Shown: positions 1-9,414, counted from the stretch's first letter. The stretch is 64,000 nucleotides of DNA from Paulinella micropora (GCA_019918135.1 WBZZ01001399.1:139501-203500), one strand, 5' to 3'. Numbers and translations: made by a program. Notes: generated from the sequence alone by a model not told the origin.

Positions 1-1117
1 TGATGGCACGAACTGGAAATCAAGTTCTGCTACTTCAAATTTTATGATAAATAAAGGCACTAATTTGACTTTTCAATATGCTTCGGGAATAACGGCAGGA
101 AACACTATAACTTGGACTGAGGCGATGAACATAAGCACAGCAGGCCTACTAACAGCAAAAGCGGGAATTACATACACGGGAGTGCTAACGACAACAACAT
201 TAACCAGTGGAGCAAAAATAGGAATACAAGGAGGAACAGACGGGACAAATGCGAGAGGAATATTTCTGTGGGAAACATCAAATGCAGGATGGGGTATTTA
301 TATGGCGACTTCTGGAGCAAGTAAATCATTAAGTGGAGGAACAGCACCAGCAGGGGATGGATTTAGTAGTTATGCTGTAAGATTTAGATCGGGTGCTTCT
401 TCGGCAGAAGGTTTTATATGGGAAAATGCGAATAATGGTGCTTTGATGTCGGTGAGAGGGAGCGATGGTGCTTTATGGACAAATGGATTGATAACAGCGA
501 ATGCGGGTATAACTATTCCCGCTACATCTAGCGGTTCTTTAAGGATAAGACAAAGACCGGCTTCTACTAACGATATACAATTATATTTTACGTCGGGAGG
601 ATATACGAATTATGGTGTAGTGACTTCTTCAGGTGGTTTGCTTCATGCTTGGTCTACTTCAAACTCTACTACTGGTGAGCCTTCTGGCAATTATGTTTAT
701 ATTCCTCTTGGTGGTAATTGGACATACACATCGGACAGAAGGCTAAAATCTGATATTAAAACATTAGACTGCGGTGATTGTTGTGAGAAACTAATGAAAA
801 TAAATTGTTGCTCATATTATTCAAAATCAGACGAAAAGAAGGAGAAAAAGAACCACGGATTTATTGCGGACGAAGTAAAAAAAGTATTTCCAGAATTTGT
901 ATCCGAAAGCGGAATAAAAGCGGATGATGGAGAAAGCAACCTTGAAGGAATAACATATACAGATTTTATACCCATATTGGTCAGTGCTTTTCAACATGTG
1001 GCGGAAAAGGTAGTTAATTTAGAAAAAGAAAATAAAATTTTGCTTAATATAATACAAGATTTAACCAACCAATTAGCAGAAATACGAGCAGTCGTATTTA
1101 CTCCCAATGCCCCCTAG
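1..1117 (+). CDS. PLV tail-fibre protein with S74-type chaperone end (partial)
   Basis: The reading frame is open to the left edge, so the N-terminus lies outside the window; the first ATG inside is at 44. The visible part is rich in Gly, Thr and Ser, as in beta-helical fibre shafts. Near residue 230 (counted from that ATG) it carries TSDRRLKSDI, the Ser/Lys signature of the intramolecular chaperone auto-processing domain (peptidase S74), which folds fibre trimers and then cuts itself off. A leucine-rich coiled coil follows near the C-terminus (about residues 310-345). Its likely role is host attachment. A second fibre-like frame lies in block 2 (25,376-27,213, minus strand). The stop overlaps the start of the next gene by 11 bases, so the two are probably co-transcribed. 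Confidence 0.8.
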   Translation, partial: DGTNWKSSSATSNFMINKGTNLTFQYASGITAGNTITWTEAMNISTAGLLTAKAGITYTGVLTTTTLTSGAKIGIQGGTDGTNARGIFLWETSNAGWGIYMATSGASKSLSGGTAPAGDGFSSYAVRFRSGASSAEGFIWENANNGALMSVRGSDGALWTNGLITANAGITIPATSSGSLRIRQRPASTNDIQLYFTSGGYTNYGVVTSSGGLLHAWSTSNSTTGEPSGNYVYIPLGGNWTYTSDRRLKSDIKTLDCGDCCEKLMKINCCSYYSKSDEKKEKKNHGFIADEVKKVFPEFVSESGIKADDGESNLEGITYTDFIPILVSAFQHVAEKVVNLEKENKILLNIIQDLTNQLAEIRAVVFTPNAP

Positions 1118-1448
1118 ATTACACCCACCGCCTGTCATAGAAGTAGATGGCGGCGACCTTACACCCGAACTCAAAAACCGTGTGATCGATGTTCAAATTA
1201 AGCAGGAAGAAAAAAAAATTGACCACGAATACGAAGACAGCTGGGATTGCTGTTTGACTAAGCGAAAAACTGACAGCCGACTTATTAAATACTTATTTCA
1301 AATGGGTATCATTATCGCCATTATAACCCTTTGTATCGTGAGGCTGTCTGAAAAGAACTTGCAGTGTGAAGTTGCTAACACTTATGTAGGTATTTTGACC
1401 TTGCTTATCGGCATCTGCCTTCCTTCGCCTTCTAGTTCAAAGAAATGA
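1107..1448 (+). CDS. small PLV membrane protein, two predicted TM segments
   Basis: A 113-residue frame starts inside the end of the fibre gene. Its N-terminal half is acidic and charged. Two hydrophobic stretches follow, near residues 65-82 and 90-107, long enough to span a membrane. A Cys pair (DCC) sits just before the first. I do not recognise a family. Its position directly behind the fibre gene suggests a virion membrane or attachment accessory role, which is inference only. It ends immediately before a three-hairpin intergenic repeat. Confidence 0.55.
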   Translation: MPPRLHPPPVIEVDGGDLTPELKNRVIDVQIKQEEKKIDHEYEDSWDCCLTKRKTDSRLIKYLFQMGIIIAIITLCIVRLSEKNLQCEVANTYVGILTLLIGICLPSPSSSKK

Positions 1449-1498
1449 AAGGGGAAACCCCTTTCAAACCCCTTGGGGTTGTAGGGGCTTGCCCCTAC
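1447..1498. terminator. three-hairpin intergenic repeat, copy 1
   Basis: Three short inverted repeats lie back to back: GAAAGGGGAAACCCCTTTC (1,447-1,465), AACCCCTTGGGGTT (1,467-1,480) and TAGGGGCTTGCCCCTA (1,482-1,497). The unit lies between convergent genes, so transcription termination or mRNA end protection is plausible. The same triple occurs at 3,383, 10,669 and, in degenerate form, 15,302. Confidence 0.65.
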
Positions 1499-1737
1499 TA
1501 GCATTCAAACGAATAGATTTTATACCAAGAACTATCACCCGCACAGATTAGCGGAATAGCTTCATCAAAACTAACACACCAATCGCTCATAGGCTTATAC
1601 ACACATCCTTGTTTTATACACCACACACAACTTTCATTTTTTTTCTCACTGACCCTTGAATAGAAATCACAGGCAGTCCGAGCAGAAATATTAATTAATA
1701 AAAAGTTTATGAACAGTAATAATATTATAGAGGGCAT
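1498..1737 (-). CDS. small secreted Cys-rich protein, PSI-like
   Basis: A 79-residue frame. The first 20 residues are strongly hydrophobic (PSIILLLFINFLLINISA) and look like a signal peptide. The mature part has seven cysteines in a pattern (CVWC, GCVY, DWCV) reminiscent of the PSI (plexin-semaphorin-integrin) or a similar disulfide-knot domain. The assignment rests on cysteine spacing alone and is weak. It overlaps head to head with the next plus-strand frame, so the two probably share a promoter region. A secreted or lumenal protein is unusual in a PLV. Confidence 0.5.
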   Translation of the reverse strand: MPSIILLLFINFLLINISARTACDFYSRVSEKKNESCVWCIKQGCVYKPMSDWCVSFDEAIPLICAGDSSWYKIYSFEC

Positions 1738-1741
1738 CGCA

Positions 1742-2113
1742 ATGGCAGACTATAAATACCAAAAGATTATTTTTCTGAGTAATGATTTTCCAGGCGGGGT
1801 CAATGGTAGCAAGACATTTGACAAAAACATTCAAATGAACTTTACACCAACCAGGATGAATGTTAAGTTTATCCACTATATGAATGACGTATCGGAAACG
1901 AAAACAAAAATCCTTTATATGGACCGCATTGGAATTATTGGCACATTCGCAGACAGCACCACGGCAAACATTTCCAATCTCAGCTACAATTTAGGTATTA
2001 TTAATTGGACCGATGGGCAATACACTTTTAAAGTGCTTAAAACGGACAATGGCAATATTGAGACTGACCAACTAGCTGGAAGAATTGTTATATGCTTAGA
2101 ATTTCTAGGGTAG
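1742..2113 (+). CDS. PLV protein of unknown function
   Basis: A frame of about 124 residues from the ATG at 1,742 (MADYKYQK); an upstream in-frame ATG at 1,709 is also possible but overlaps the opposite-strand gene more. The sequence is beta-rich with no Cys cluster and no membrane segment. It sits just before the packaging ATPase, so it could be a minor virion component. I recognise no family. Confidence 0.55.
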   Translation: MADYKYQKIIFLSNDFPGGVNGSKTFDKNIQMNFTPTRMNVKFIHYMNDVSETKTKILYMDRIGIIGTFADSTTANISNLSYNLGIINWTDGQYTFKVLKTDNGNIETDQLAGRIVICLEFLG

Positions 2114-2179
2114 GGGCCTGCTCCCCCTACGACCCCGCAGGTAAAATTAAAAAAAATATTTTAGAATATATAAAAATCT

Positions 2180-2205
2180 GGAGGTGCGGAGGCGGAGTCT
2201 CTGCA
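2180..2205 (+). promoter_or_regulatory. GA-rich hairpin leader
   Basis: A 26-base segment (GGAGGTGCGGAGGCGGAGTC followed by TCTGCA) ends at the ATPase start codon. A near-identical copy lies at 3,500-3,524 inside the start of the coiled-coil gene, with weaker copies near 9,382 and 27,879. The arms GCGGAG and CTCTGC can pair. A recurring leader or dispersed palindrome is likely; its function is unknown. Confidence 0.45.
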
Positions 2206-3037
2206 ATGGAGAAAATCAATAATGTAAAGGTGAAATCAGTCAAGCAAAACGGAGATGGAGACAAGTTGGCAAAAGGATATAAGTTATTTGATGAACCGTA
2301 TGCCAATATTTTTCTTCTCGCTCGCAAGAATAGTGGGAAGACGACCGCACTGTTTGAAATCCTGAAACGAACGACCGATAAAAAGACCCGTATTGTTATT
2401 ATTGCCAGCACGATACATAAGGACCACATTTACAAAGAAATGGTGAAGTTCTTCAAGAAGAAGGGCAACCCAAATTGAATGGCGATATACACATATTTGA
2501 AAACGGATGGATACAGTGTCATAGACTATGAGTTAGACAAGCTCAATAAGCCAGACGAAGAGCAAGAAGGAGAAATTGTTCAAGATGGTAAAGAGGAAGT
2601 AGAAAAGCCAAAATTTTTATACTTTGGAAAAGAGGAAAAGAAGAAGCAGGAGGTAGGCGAAAAGGTGGAGAGACCGAGCAAATACATTACACCAGAAGTC
2701 GTGTTCGTATTAGATGACCTTGGAAGTGGACTCAGAGATAAGTCAGTAAGCGACCTGTTGAAAAAAAATTAGACACTACAAGTCAAAGGTGATTATGAGC
2801 TCGCAATATCTACAAGACCTATCTCCCGCTAGTTTGAAACAACTAGACTATATTTTAATCTTTGGTGGTCAAAGTGTGGATAAAATGGCACTTGTGTATA
2901 AACATTTGGACCTCGGCTACGACCTTGAATACTTTATTGAAAAATATCACGAGGCGACGAAAGAGAGGTTTAACTTTTTGTATGTTGATGCGGTATCGGA
3001 CGAACTGAGGCAAAATTTTAACAAAAGGTTTTTGTAA
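2206..3037 (+). pseudogene. PLV genome-packaging ATPase (A32/FtsK-HerA type), fossil
   Basis: The region encodes a P-loop packaging ATPase. ARKNSGKTTA is the Walker A motif near the N-terminus, and VVFVLDDLGS is a Walker B motif in the middle, in the order usual for the A32-like ATPases of Polintons, virophages and giant viruses that pump DNA into the capsid. A charged, Glu/Lys-rich stretch lies between them. The gene does not look whole and is counted among the breaks of the element. It stands in the usual morphogenesis cluster with protease, penton and capsid genes. Confidence 0.8.
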
Positions 3038-3071
3038 TTTTATTATTTATTTTTTTCAGAACTATATATAG

Positions 3072-3386
3072 ATGCCATCATCACCAGTGATTATTTCACA
3101 ACCAGCGGGATACAATATCGGATACAATCCTTCACCAATTACAAAGATGCCACAAGCAGGAGGGAAAAGAAAATCAAAAAAGAAACAAACAGGAGGGAAA
3201 ATTAACTGGAAAAAAGTAGGAAAAGCGATAGTAGATGCCAATAGGTTTATCAAGAAGAATCAATTGATTTCAAGGGGTGCTACTTTTCTGAGTGATGTCG
3301 GAGTGCCTTATGCCGATCGTGTAGCGAAGGCGGCAATTAAGCAAGGATACGGCAAACAACGAGGAGGAGCAGTCAAGTTTCGGTAG
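3072..3386 (+). CDS. small basic PLV virion protein (core or membrane-active type)
   Basis: A 104-residue, strongly basic protein. A KRKSKKK patch is flanked by two Gly-Gly sites (PQAGG, KQTGG), and the C-terminal half can form an amphipathic helix (residues about 55-90). Small basic proteins of this kind in adenoviruses and related double jelly-roll viruses bind DNA or disrupt membranes after cleavage by the adenain-type protease. The Gly-Gly sites would suit such processing by the protease at 4,498. The start lies 10 bases after a TATATATAG box. The family assignment is inference. Confidence 0.5.
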   Translation: MPSSPVIISQPAGYNIGYNPSPITKMPQAGGKRKSKKKQTGGKINWKKVGKAIVDANRFIKKNQLISRGATFLSDVGVPYADRVAKAAIKQGYGKQRGGAVKFR

Positions 3387-3433
3387 GGGTAAACCCCTAC
3401 AACCCCAAGGGGTTTGAAAGGGCTTGCCCTTTC
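3383..3433. terminator. three-hairpin intergenic repeat, copy 2
   Basis: This is the same triple-hairpin unit as at 1,447 but in opposite orientation. The stems are GTAGGGG/CCCCTAC, AACCCC/GGGGTT and GAAAGGG/CCCTTTC. Loops differ between copies while stems are kept, which points to selection on the folded form. It follows the stop codon of the basic protein gene. Confidence 0.65.
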
Positions 3434-3481
3434 AGGTATTAAACTAAATCTTATATTAATTTTTTTTCTAACAATATACAT

Positions 3482-4453
3482 ATGAAAAAATTAAGAAGAG
3501 GAGGTGCGGAGGCGAAGTCTCTGCGAAAACAACGATCTCCGAGGATATACAGAACCAAAGATGGCAAGCCGTATATTAAAGTGAAAGGCAAACGAGCATA
3601 TCTCAACTTTGGCGAGAAAACGAATGACCTTTCAACACTTCAAATTGTTAAACTTTTTTTGAAATATATGGGGAAGGCGAAAACAAAGAATACACGAAAG
3701 CCGAAGGAACGAATAATTAAGTCAGAATTCAACCGTCTTGAACACGAGAACCGCACTCATATACAAGACAACCTACAAAAAAAATATGAACTAATACACG
3801 AGCAGGAAGAAAAGGAAAAGAAGTTAAGAGAACAGGCAGAAGATGAGAAGAAAAGAAGAGAAAGGAAGGAGAATGCTGAAATTAAAGAAAGACAAGAAGA
3901 ATTAGTTAGGGAGGCAAAAAGAGAGCAAAAGCTTATAGAGGATGTAAAATTTGAACAAGATAGAAAAAATAATCTAATGTTATTACCACCGCCACAGTTT
4001 CACCCTCAATACATACAAGGACCGCCACAAGCACCACCACAAGCACCACCCCAAGCACCACCACAAGCGCCACCCCAATCACCACAAGCACCGCCCCAAG
4101 CACCACCACAAGCACCACCACAAGCACCACCACAAGCACCACAGGGACCGCCACAAGCACCAGAAGAAAAACAGATGGCTTTGAAAACAAAAGAAGAGAA
4201 AAAGGCTGAAAAGGAATTAAAAGAAAAATATATTGAATTAATGAAGGAAGCTGGATTTAAAAAGAAATTTATTAATAGCTTGACTAAAACAGAATTTGAC
4301 AAACTTGGTAAAGGAATAGAGCAAGCAATAGCCAGCGCCCAATCAGCAGAAGAGCAGAAAGAACTGGCGGAACAATACAAAAAAGAATTAGAACAAGAAA
4401 AAAAGCAAGCGGAGGCCAAAGCTCCAAATACTTTGAAATTAAAGATAAAGTAG
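3482..4453 (+). CDS. PLV coiled-coil protein with Pro-Gln-Ala repeats
   Basis: A 323-residue protein. Residues 1-75 are basic with a compact beta-type segment (RIYRTKDGKPYIKVKGKRAY). Residues about 85-165 are a long Glu/Lys/Arg coiled coil. Residues about 180-230 are a tandem PPQA repeat. The C-terminus (about 240-323) returns to Lys/Glu helices. The repeat is encoded by a decamer-like CCACAAGCAC array, prone to length change. It is probably a scaffold or virion linker. The start is preceded by AATATACAT, the start-proximal box seen at other genes of this element. No enzymatic motif is visible. Confidence 0.6.
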   Translation: MKKLRRGGAEAKSLRKQRSPRIYRTKDGKPYIKVKGKRAYLNFGEKTNDLSTLQIVKLFLKYMGKAKTKNTRKPKERIIKSEFNRLEHENRTHIQDNLQKKYELIHEQEEKEKKLREQAEDEKKRRERKENAEIKERQEELVREAKREQKLIEDVKFEQDRKNNLMLLPPPQFHPQYIQGPPQAPPQAPPQAPPQAPPQSPQAPPQAPPQAPPQAPPQAPQGPPQAPEEKQMALKTKEEKKAEKELKEKYIELMKEAGFKKKFINSLTKTEFDKLGKGIEQAIASAQSAEEQKELAEQYKKELEQEKKQAEAKAPNTLKLKIK

Positions 4454-4497
4454 CACACATCTCCGCAGGTTTAAGAAATGATTACAAGTATCCAAAA

Positions 4498-5496
4498 TTG
4501 GATATACCCAAAACTTTAGGCCCTGCTTTGGAGGATAAAATGAAAGCTCTGGGCAAACCGCCACCAAAAAAAGTTAAAGGAAAACACACGACTGCGGGTA
4601 TGGCAAAAGTTATAGTAGATGAGGGTATTGATTTAGGAATAGACCAGAATGAAATGAGAAAGAAACTCGCTGATTATTTGGGAATAAACCAATCTGGTGC
4701 TGGGGCAAAAACGATGGAGGAATTAATACACAAACTTTTAACAATAGCAACCATTAAGAAATATTTGAAGAAGGGTAAATACAGGAAAAAAATGAAGAAG
4801 AAGGATTATGTAAATAACTTAGTAACTGAAATGAGAATTGACCCAAATATTAAAAATCAAGTTTCAAATCAAATCGGTATAGGACCAACCGAGGAAGCAG
4901 CCCCCGAAACCACACCAGAAATTATCACCGAGGCCACCACCGATACTACCACCGAGACCGCCACCGACACAATTCAACCACAAAATGAGCAAAAAGGAGC
5001 GGGCCCCTACAGAGGTTTAATGACGGATGAAATAGACGACATTATGAAATATGATTGGTATTTGGGGACGGTAGCCAGCGATGAAATAACCAAATTGAAT
5101 CCAGAAAAAAGAAAGAAGTATGGTTTTATTATGAACTTGGATAAGTCTAGTCAGCCAGGCTCACATTGGATTGCTGTTTGGATTGACCTAATTAAAGATG
5201 ACTCTATTGAAATCTACGACCCGCTCGCACTGTATAAGCCGACTGAGCTATTTCTACACCAAATGAAACAACTTATAGACAAGAGTAAGCCGAGCACATA
5301 CCTGCTTATGAAGGTTAATCAGGTTAAAAACCAAAGTGATACAACGGATACTTGCGGGTGGCATAGTATTAGGTTTTTGTTAGAGCGAGCAAAAGGGAAC
5401 CGCTTTAAATTTGCCAGCGGTTGGACGGACTTAAAAGAAAAAGAAGCGGAGGAGTTGAAAACACAGAACGGCTACGGCTTTGACACCTTTATTTAA
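4498..5496 (+). CDS. PLV maturation protease, Ulp1/adenain-like cysteine protease
   Basis: The C-terminal 170 residues carry the C48-type order: His in GSHWIAVWIDL, Asp in EIYDPLA, and the Cys nucleophile in DTCGWHSIRF. These proteases cleave virion precursors after Gly-Gly-type sites during capsid maturation. The N-terminal 180 residues contain a helical basic part and a Thr/Glu-rich linker (about residues 135-165) that probably tethers the enzyme in the particle. The first good ATG is at 4,540. Candidate Gly-Gly sites occur in several neighbouring proteins. Confidence 0.85.
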   Translation: MDIPKTLGPALEDKMKALGKPPPKKVKGKHTTAGMAKVIVDEGIDLGIDQNEMRKKLADYLGINQSGAGAKTMEELIHKLLTIATIKKYLKKGKYRKKMKKKDYVNNLVTEMRIDPNIKNQVSNQIGIGPTEEAAPETTPEIITEATTDTTTETATDTIQPQNEQKGAGPYRGLMTDEIDDIMKYDWYLGTVASDEITKLNPEKRKKYGFIMNLDKSSQPGSHWIAVWIDLIKDDSIEIYDPLALYKPTELFLHQMKQLIDKSKPSTYLLMKVNQVKNQSDTTDTCGWHSIRFLLERAKGNRFKFASGWTDLKEKEAEELKTQNGYGFDTFI

Positions 5497-5546
5497 AGCA
5501 ATTATCGACTACATCGATAGATGTAAAACAAAAAAATATATTTTCC

Positions 5547-5610
5547 TATATATACGAACCTTTTTTAAAAAAAGCTTCACCAAAAAGTCGGGTCGTAGGG
5601 TGTCCCTACA
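5547..5610 (+). promoter_or_regulatory. TATATACGAACC promoter box plus CACCAAAAAGTCGGGTC leader
   Basis: Upstream of the penton gene, TATATATACGAACC is followed by TTCACCAAAAAGTCGGGTC and a small hairpin (GTAGGGTGTCCCTAC, 5,595-5,609) ending one base before the ATG. The same box and leader recur before the integrase of block 2 (27,799-27,832), so the two blocks share regulatory DNA. Confidence 0.6.
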
Positions 5611-6345
5611 ATGGATTACCGCGGAGGCAGGAGCTCAAACATTTACTATGTCAATAGCAAAAATAGGATAAACGGCACGGACAGTGATTTCACTCACTCA
5701 ATTGATATGAAAGGGTTAGACAATCCGACACACTGTAAAATTTTACATATCTATGTGCCGAAGTCGTATTACTCTGTGGCAAGTCCTTACAATACTTTTA
5801 TTCTAAGTGAAGACGGATATGAGGCACTTATTACGATACCCGAGGGAAACTACACAATGAACAACTTAAAAAATAAGCTGACCGAGGTGCTAACCGCAGA
5901 CAGTCCCAACGACTACACATACACAGTCACGAGCAACAATACCAACACCGACCCAGAAGACGGCAAGCTATTATTTACAGTAGCGAACAACGGAGGAATT
6001 CAACCACGGTTTATATTTGGCACCGAAACTCGCATCCACGAAGTAATGGGTTTTGACCGCGACTCAACATACTTCTTTGCTAATAATACCATTAGGTCTC
6101 CAAATGTCATAATCTTGACGGGTGAAAAAACATTGTATCTACAATCGGACTTAGTCGGCGAAGGTGATAACCACGTGCTCCAAGAAATATACACAGCAAA
6201 TGAAATCCCGTTTGGCTCTGTTATCTACGACGGCTCTGGTAGTGAATACGGAAAACGACTATCTACGAGTTCAAGCAATGTATATCGGTTTTACTTAACT
6301 GACGAAAACGACCAAGCCATTAACCTAAACGGTTGGGCATTGTAA
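5611..6345 (+). CDS. PLV penton (minor capsid) protein
   Basis: A 244-residue protein beginning MDYRGGRSSNIYYVNSKNR. The N-terminal pattern of a Tyr-rich opening, then RINGTDSDFTHSI, then a beta-rich jelly-roll body, matches the single jelly-roll penton proteins of Polintons and PLVs, which fill the fivefold vertices of the capsid. Length fits that family. It lies directly upstream of the major capsid gene, the usual order in this group. The frame is open throughout. Confidence 0.8.
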   Translation: MDYRGGRSSNIYYVNSKNRINGTDSDFTHSIDMKGLDNPTHCKILHIYVPKSYYSVASPYNTFILSEDGYEALITIPEGNYTMNNLKNKLTEVLTADSPNDYTYTVTSNNTNTDPEDGKLLFTVANNGGIQPRFIFGTETRIHEVMGFDRDSTYFFANNTIRSPNVIILTGEKTLYLQSDLVGEGDNHVLQEIYTANEIPFGSVIYDGSGSEYGKRLSTSSSNVYRFYLTDENDQAINLNGWAL

Positions 6346-6484
6346 TGACTTTATTGATTTACCGCGAGACGAATTATTTTAATTTATTTACATCATTTTT
6401 TAATTTGTTAAAAAGCCGTTAATTAATTATTTTATTTTTTCTCATATTAAAATATAAGACAACCGTAAAAAGAGGAAAAACAAC

Positions 6485-8014
6485 ATGCCAACTCAGCACG
6501 GCGGAGAACTAGATTTCAGCAAGACTGACTACATCAGTGCTTCTTATCGTTTGAATAAGCTTAACCCACGAGAAAGCAGTAATGGAAATGTCACTATTAC
6601 CTCTGCGGGAGGACAAGAAAGCACATTTGACCTTATTAGTCGCCCATTTAACTTGGCTAGGTCTGTGTTGAGTTTTACTTACACTATCCCAGACACGGAT
6701 ACTAAATACAACAAAGCTTATATGGATTGCCTTGCTCCTATTAGACAAATTCAACTTCAAACCCGTAGCGGAGTTTATCTGTGCGATTTGAACTATGTTG
6801 GAAATATTACGAAGATGATTTGGAAGCCCGAGACTTCGCTTAAAGACTTTCTCGCACTTGAAAACCACGATGTCGGCAGTGGTGCTGGCTGTATGCTCCA
6901 AAAGTGTAATGCTGACAGCAAGATTGATATTAACATTACCGAAAGAAAGGCGACTGTTCTTGATGCTAATGCTGATGTCGCCGCGCTTCAAGACGATATG
7001 AAAGATATGTTTCTTCCTCCTTCAACTAATGCCCGCCGTCATAATGATGCTCTAATCGCGGCTGGAACTGGAACTCCACTGCCTGTTAATGTGCCTTACA
7101 ATGAGGCGAAGTATTTTACTGCTGGTGCTTTGGGTGATGGTGCTGGTGCTGGTGATATGGCTATTAAAATCAAGCTTAATCTTGGTATGCTTTACAACAC
7201 TATTTTTGCCCTTGATAAAACTATTATGTTTCCTGAGATTTTGATGATGCGAATTGTCTGGAACGGTTCTGCGAAGATTTATTATTCTGGTGCTGACCCT
7301 CTAAGTCCTGGTGGCGGTGCTAACATTGCTGCTGGTGCTGAGGATGTTGCTGTGAGCAATCTTAACTTGTTTCTTGCTGTTGAGCAGAACCCTGGTGTCA
7401 TTCAATCTATTCAAAGCCGGATTGCGGGCGGTGGAATGAGTTTTGATATTGATTACCCCTATGTGTATAAGAATACTATTGGAACTGCTAGCGATGGTAA
7501 AGCGACTGAAAACCAAAACATTATTATGCGATTTGACCGCGGGCACGGGCAGAGGTTGAAGAAGATTTATCACAGTGTGTTTCATTCTGTTGAAAGTGTA
7601 AATACCGCTTATGACAATGATGTAAATGATGAGCGGTCTGCTACGGGTGCTGTTGTTGCCGATGCTAAGCGAAAGGTTGTCTCGTTTTACACTACCCTTG
7701 ATGGAGCGAGACAGGAAGAATTTGATGTATCTGTGGCTAACCTTGAAGACTATATGATTATGAAGCCGAGGTTGGAGGGTAGTGCCTTGATGAATTCTAA
7801 TGTGTATCAATACAACTGGGTTTATGCTAATTGCTGGGACAACAACCGCCCTTTGTGGAGCAAGGACCAGAACGAGATTAGCGGACTTGACTTATCTCAG
7901 GAACGGCGATGGGAGTTTATTGGAACCTGCCGAAACAAAGTCCATTCTCATTACACTCTGGCTATTACTCAGCGAACTGTGAGTGTGAAGGAAAATGTAA
8001 TTACAATTAGTTAA
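6485..8014 (+). CDS. PLV major capsid protein, double jelly-roll
   Basis: A 509-residue protein beginning MPTQHGGELDFSKTDY. The opening, the size and the two beta-rich halves (about residues 10-230 and 240-509) fit the double jelly-roll major capsid proteins of PLVs and virophages, which form the hexameric facets. Gly/Ala-rich loops (about 215-225 and 270-285) are typical surface insertions. The 140 bases upstream are very AT-rich and end in an A-rich leader (AAAAAGAGGAAAAACAAC). Codon use is strongly structured, as expected for a highly expressed late gene. The frame is open. Confidence 0.85.
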   Translation: MPTQHGGELDFSKTDYISASYRLNKLNPRESSNGNVTITSAGGQESTFDLISRPFNLARSVLSFTYTIPDTDTKYNKAYMDCLAPIRQIQLQTRSGVYLCDLNYVGNITKMIWKPETSLKDFLALENHDVGSGAGCMLQKCNADSKIDINITERKATVLDANADVAALQDDMKDMFLPPSTNARRHNDALIAAGTGTPLPVNVPYNEAKYFTAGALGDGAGAGDMAIKIKLNLGMLYNTIFALDKTIMFPEILMMRIVWNGSAKIYYSGADPLSPGGGANIAAGAEDVAVSNLNLFLAVEQNPGVIQSIQSRIAGGGMSFDIDYPYVYKNTIGTASDGKATENQNIIMRFDRGHGQRLKKIYHSVFHSVESVNTAYDNDVNDERSATGAVVADAKRKVVSFYTTLDGARQEEFDVSVANLEDYMIMKPRLEGSALMNSNVYQYNWVYANCWDNNRPLWSKDQNEISGLDLSQERRWEFIGTCRNKVHSHYTLAITQRTVSVKENVITIS

Positions 8015-8065
8015 GAGGTAATTAATTTTGATAGATTATTTATTTTTTTAAATAATATACGAACA

Positions 8066-8980
8066 ATGTCTCACCAACGAAATTTAGTCGCCCAAAATCC
8101 TGTCGGAGACTTCGTAAATGTCAAAGTTGGATATGGCGGACACATTAATACTATGAAGACAGCCTTCGGCGAAACAACAACTGCGCAATTAACACCAGTA
8201 TTACAAGAAATCTTTCCATATACCATTAATACAAGGATATGGACGAAAACAGAAACTAAAGCAAGTGTGTCATTTTTGGATAATATGGCTGAATTGAAAA
8301 CTCAAGCGGATGCCACGGCAGATGCTAGATTGGTAAGTAAAAGGAGAATAAAATATAGAACTGGAACGGGCGTCCTTGCTCGCTTCACTGCTTTATGGAC
8401 GACGGACGACACAAAAGCATATTATTCATATATCGGAATAGGAAATGACCTTGATGATGGATTTTATTTTTACAAAAATCACGAAGGAATGAATATCGCA
8501 CATTGTAGCGGAAATAATGTAGATTATATTGACCAAGTGGATTGGGATGACCCATGCGATGGAACTTCGGCTATGCCAGACTTAGATTGGAGCGTAGGAA
8601 ATGTATTTCAAATTCAATTTCAGTATCTTGGGTTTGGTGCTATTAAGTTTTCAATTGAAAACCCAGAGACTGGTGAATTCCAACTAGTTCATATGATTAA
8701 GTATGCTAATACGAATGATGAAGTAAGCCTTGGAAATACGACATTACCATTTACAGCAGTCATGAGAAATGATGCAAAGACTGGAATACAAATTCTTAAA
8801 ACGGCGAGTGCCAGTTTATTCGTTGAGGGGTCAAATACTATTAATACAAGTATTACAAATACTGCGGAAGGAGACGAAAAAACGAGCACCACCGAAAGCC
8901 CCATTTTAAGTATCAGGAACAAAGCACTATTCAATAATAGCCTAACCAACTATTCAAATGTCGGTAAGTATTACAAATGA
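8066..8980 (+). CDS. PLV structural protein, probable fibre or vertex component
   Basis: A 304-residue protein beginning MSHQRNLVAQNPVGDFVNVK. It is beta-rich, with aromatic runs (YSYIGIGNDLDDGFYFYKN) and Asn/Thr-rich C-terminal repeats, and no membrane segment. Proteins of this look accompany capsid genes in PLVs and marine phages and probably form a vertex or receptor-contact structure. The gene is preceded by AATATACGAACA, a start-proximal promoter box. Its end overlaps the next gene by 23 bases, so the pair is likely co-translated. Confidence 0.6.
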   Translation: MSHQRNLVAQNPVGDFVNVKVGYGGHINTMKTAFGETTTAQLTPVLQEIFPYTINTRIWTKTETKASVSFLDNMAELKTQADATADARLVSKRRIKYRTGTGVLARFTALWTTDDTKAYYSYIGIGNDLDDGFYFYKNHEGMNIAHCSGNNVDYIDQVDWDDPCDGTSAMPDLDWSVGNVFQIQFQYLGFGAIKFSIENPETGEFQLVHMIKYANTNDEVSLGNTTLPFTAVMRNDAKTGIQILKTASASLFVEGSNTINTSITNTAEGDEKTSTTESPILSIRNKALFNNSLTNYSNVGKYYK

Positions 8981-9278
8981 AGATACTAAGTCAAATGTCG
9001 TCAGAATGGTATTGAATGGGACGCTAACAGGGGCTGGTTTTGCTGATGTTGATGCCACAACTTCAATCGTAGATACAGACACAAAAGCGACCGCTGTCGC
9101 GAACGGAACTACAATTTTTAAGATTTATGTAAATGCAGCCTCAACTCAACAAATTAATCTCAGAACATACGATATTCAATTAATGCCGAATGATGTTTTG
9201 ACATTCACACAGAAGGCTGTGTCGGCTGGGGCTGGTAGTAATATTAATGTTATTGTTAATTTTATAGAAGACCACTAG
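8958..9278 (+). CDS. small PLV structural protein
   Basis: A 106-residue beta-rich protein (MSVSITNEDTKSNVVRM) overlapping the end of the previous gene. Short, Thr/Val/Asn-rich, without charged clusters. The overlap and shared composition suggest it works with the upstream protein in the same virion structure. A partial GGGG hairpin follows directly (9,278-9,293). Confidence 0.5.
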   Translation: MSVSITNEDTKSNVVRMVLNGTLTGAGFADVDATTSIVDTDTKATAVANGTTIFKIYVNAASTQQINLRTYDIQLMPNDVLTFTQKAVSAGAGSNINVIVNFIEDH

Positions 9279-9414
9279 TAGGGGCAAGCCCACCCGCGGA
9301 AGCAAAAAAAAATAATAATAATAAATGAATAAGTTTTTGAGGTCGTAGGAGTGAAACTTTTGAAAAGGTTTCATCAAAACTTGGAGGTGTGGATGTGAAA
9401 TCTCCACAAAGCTC

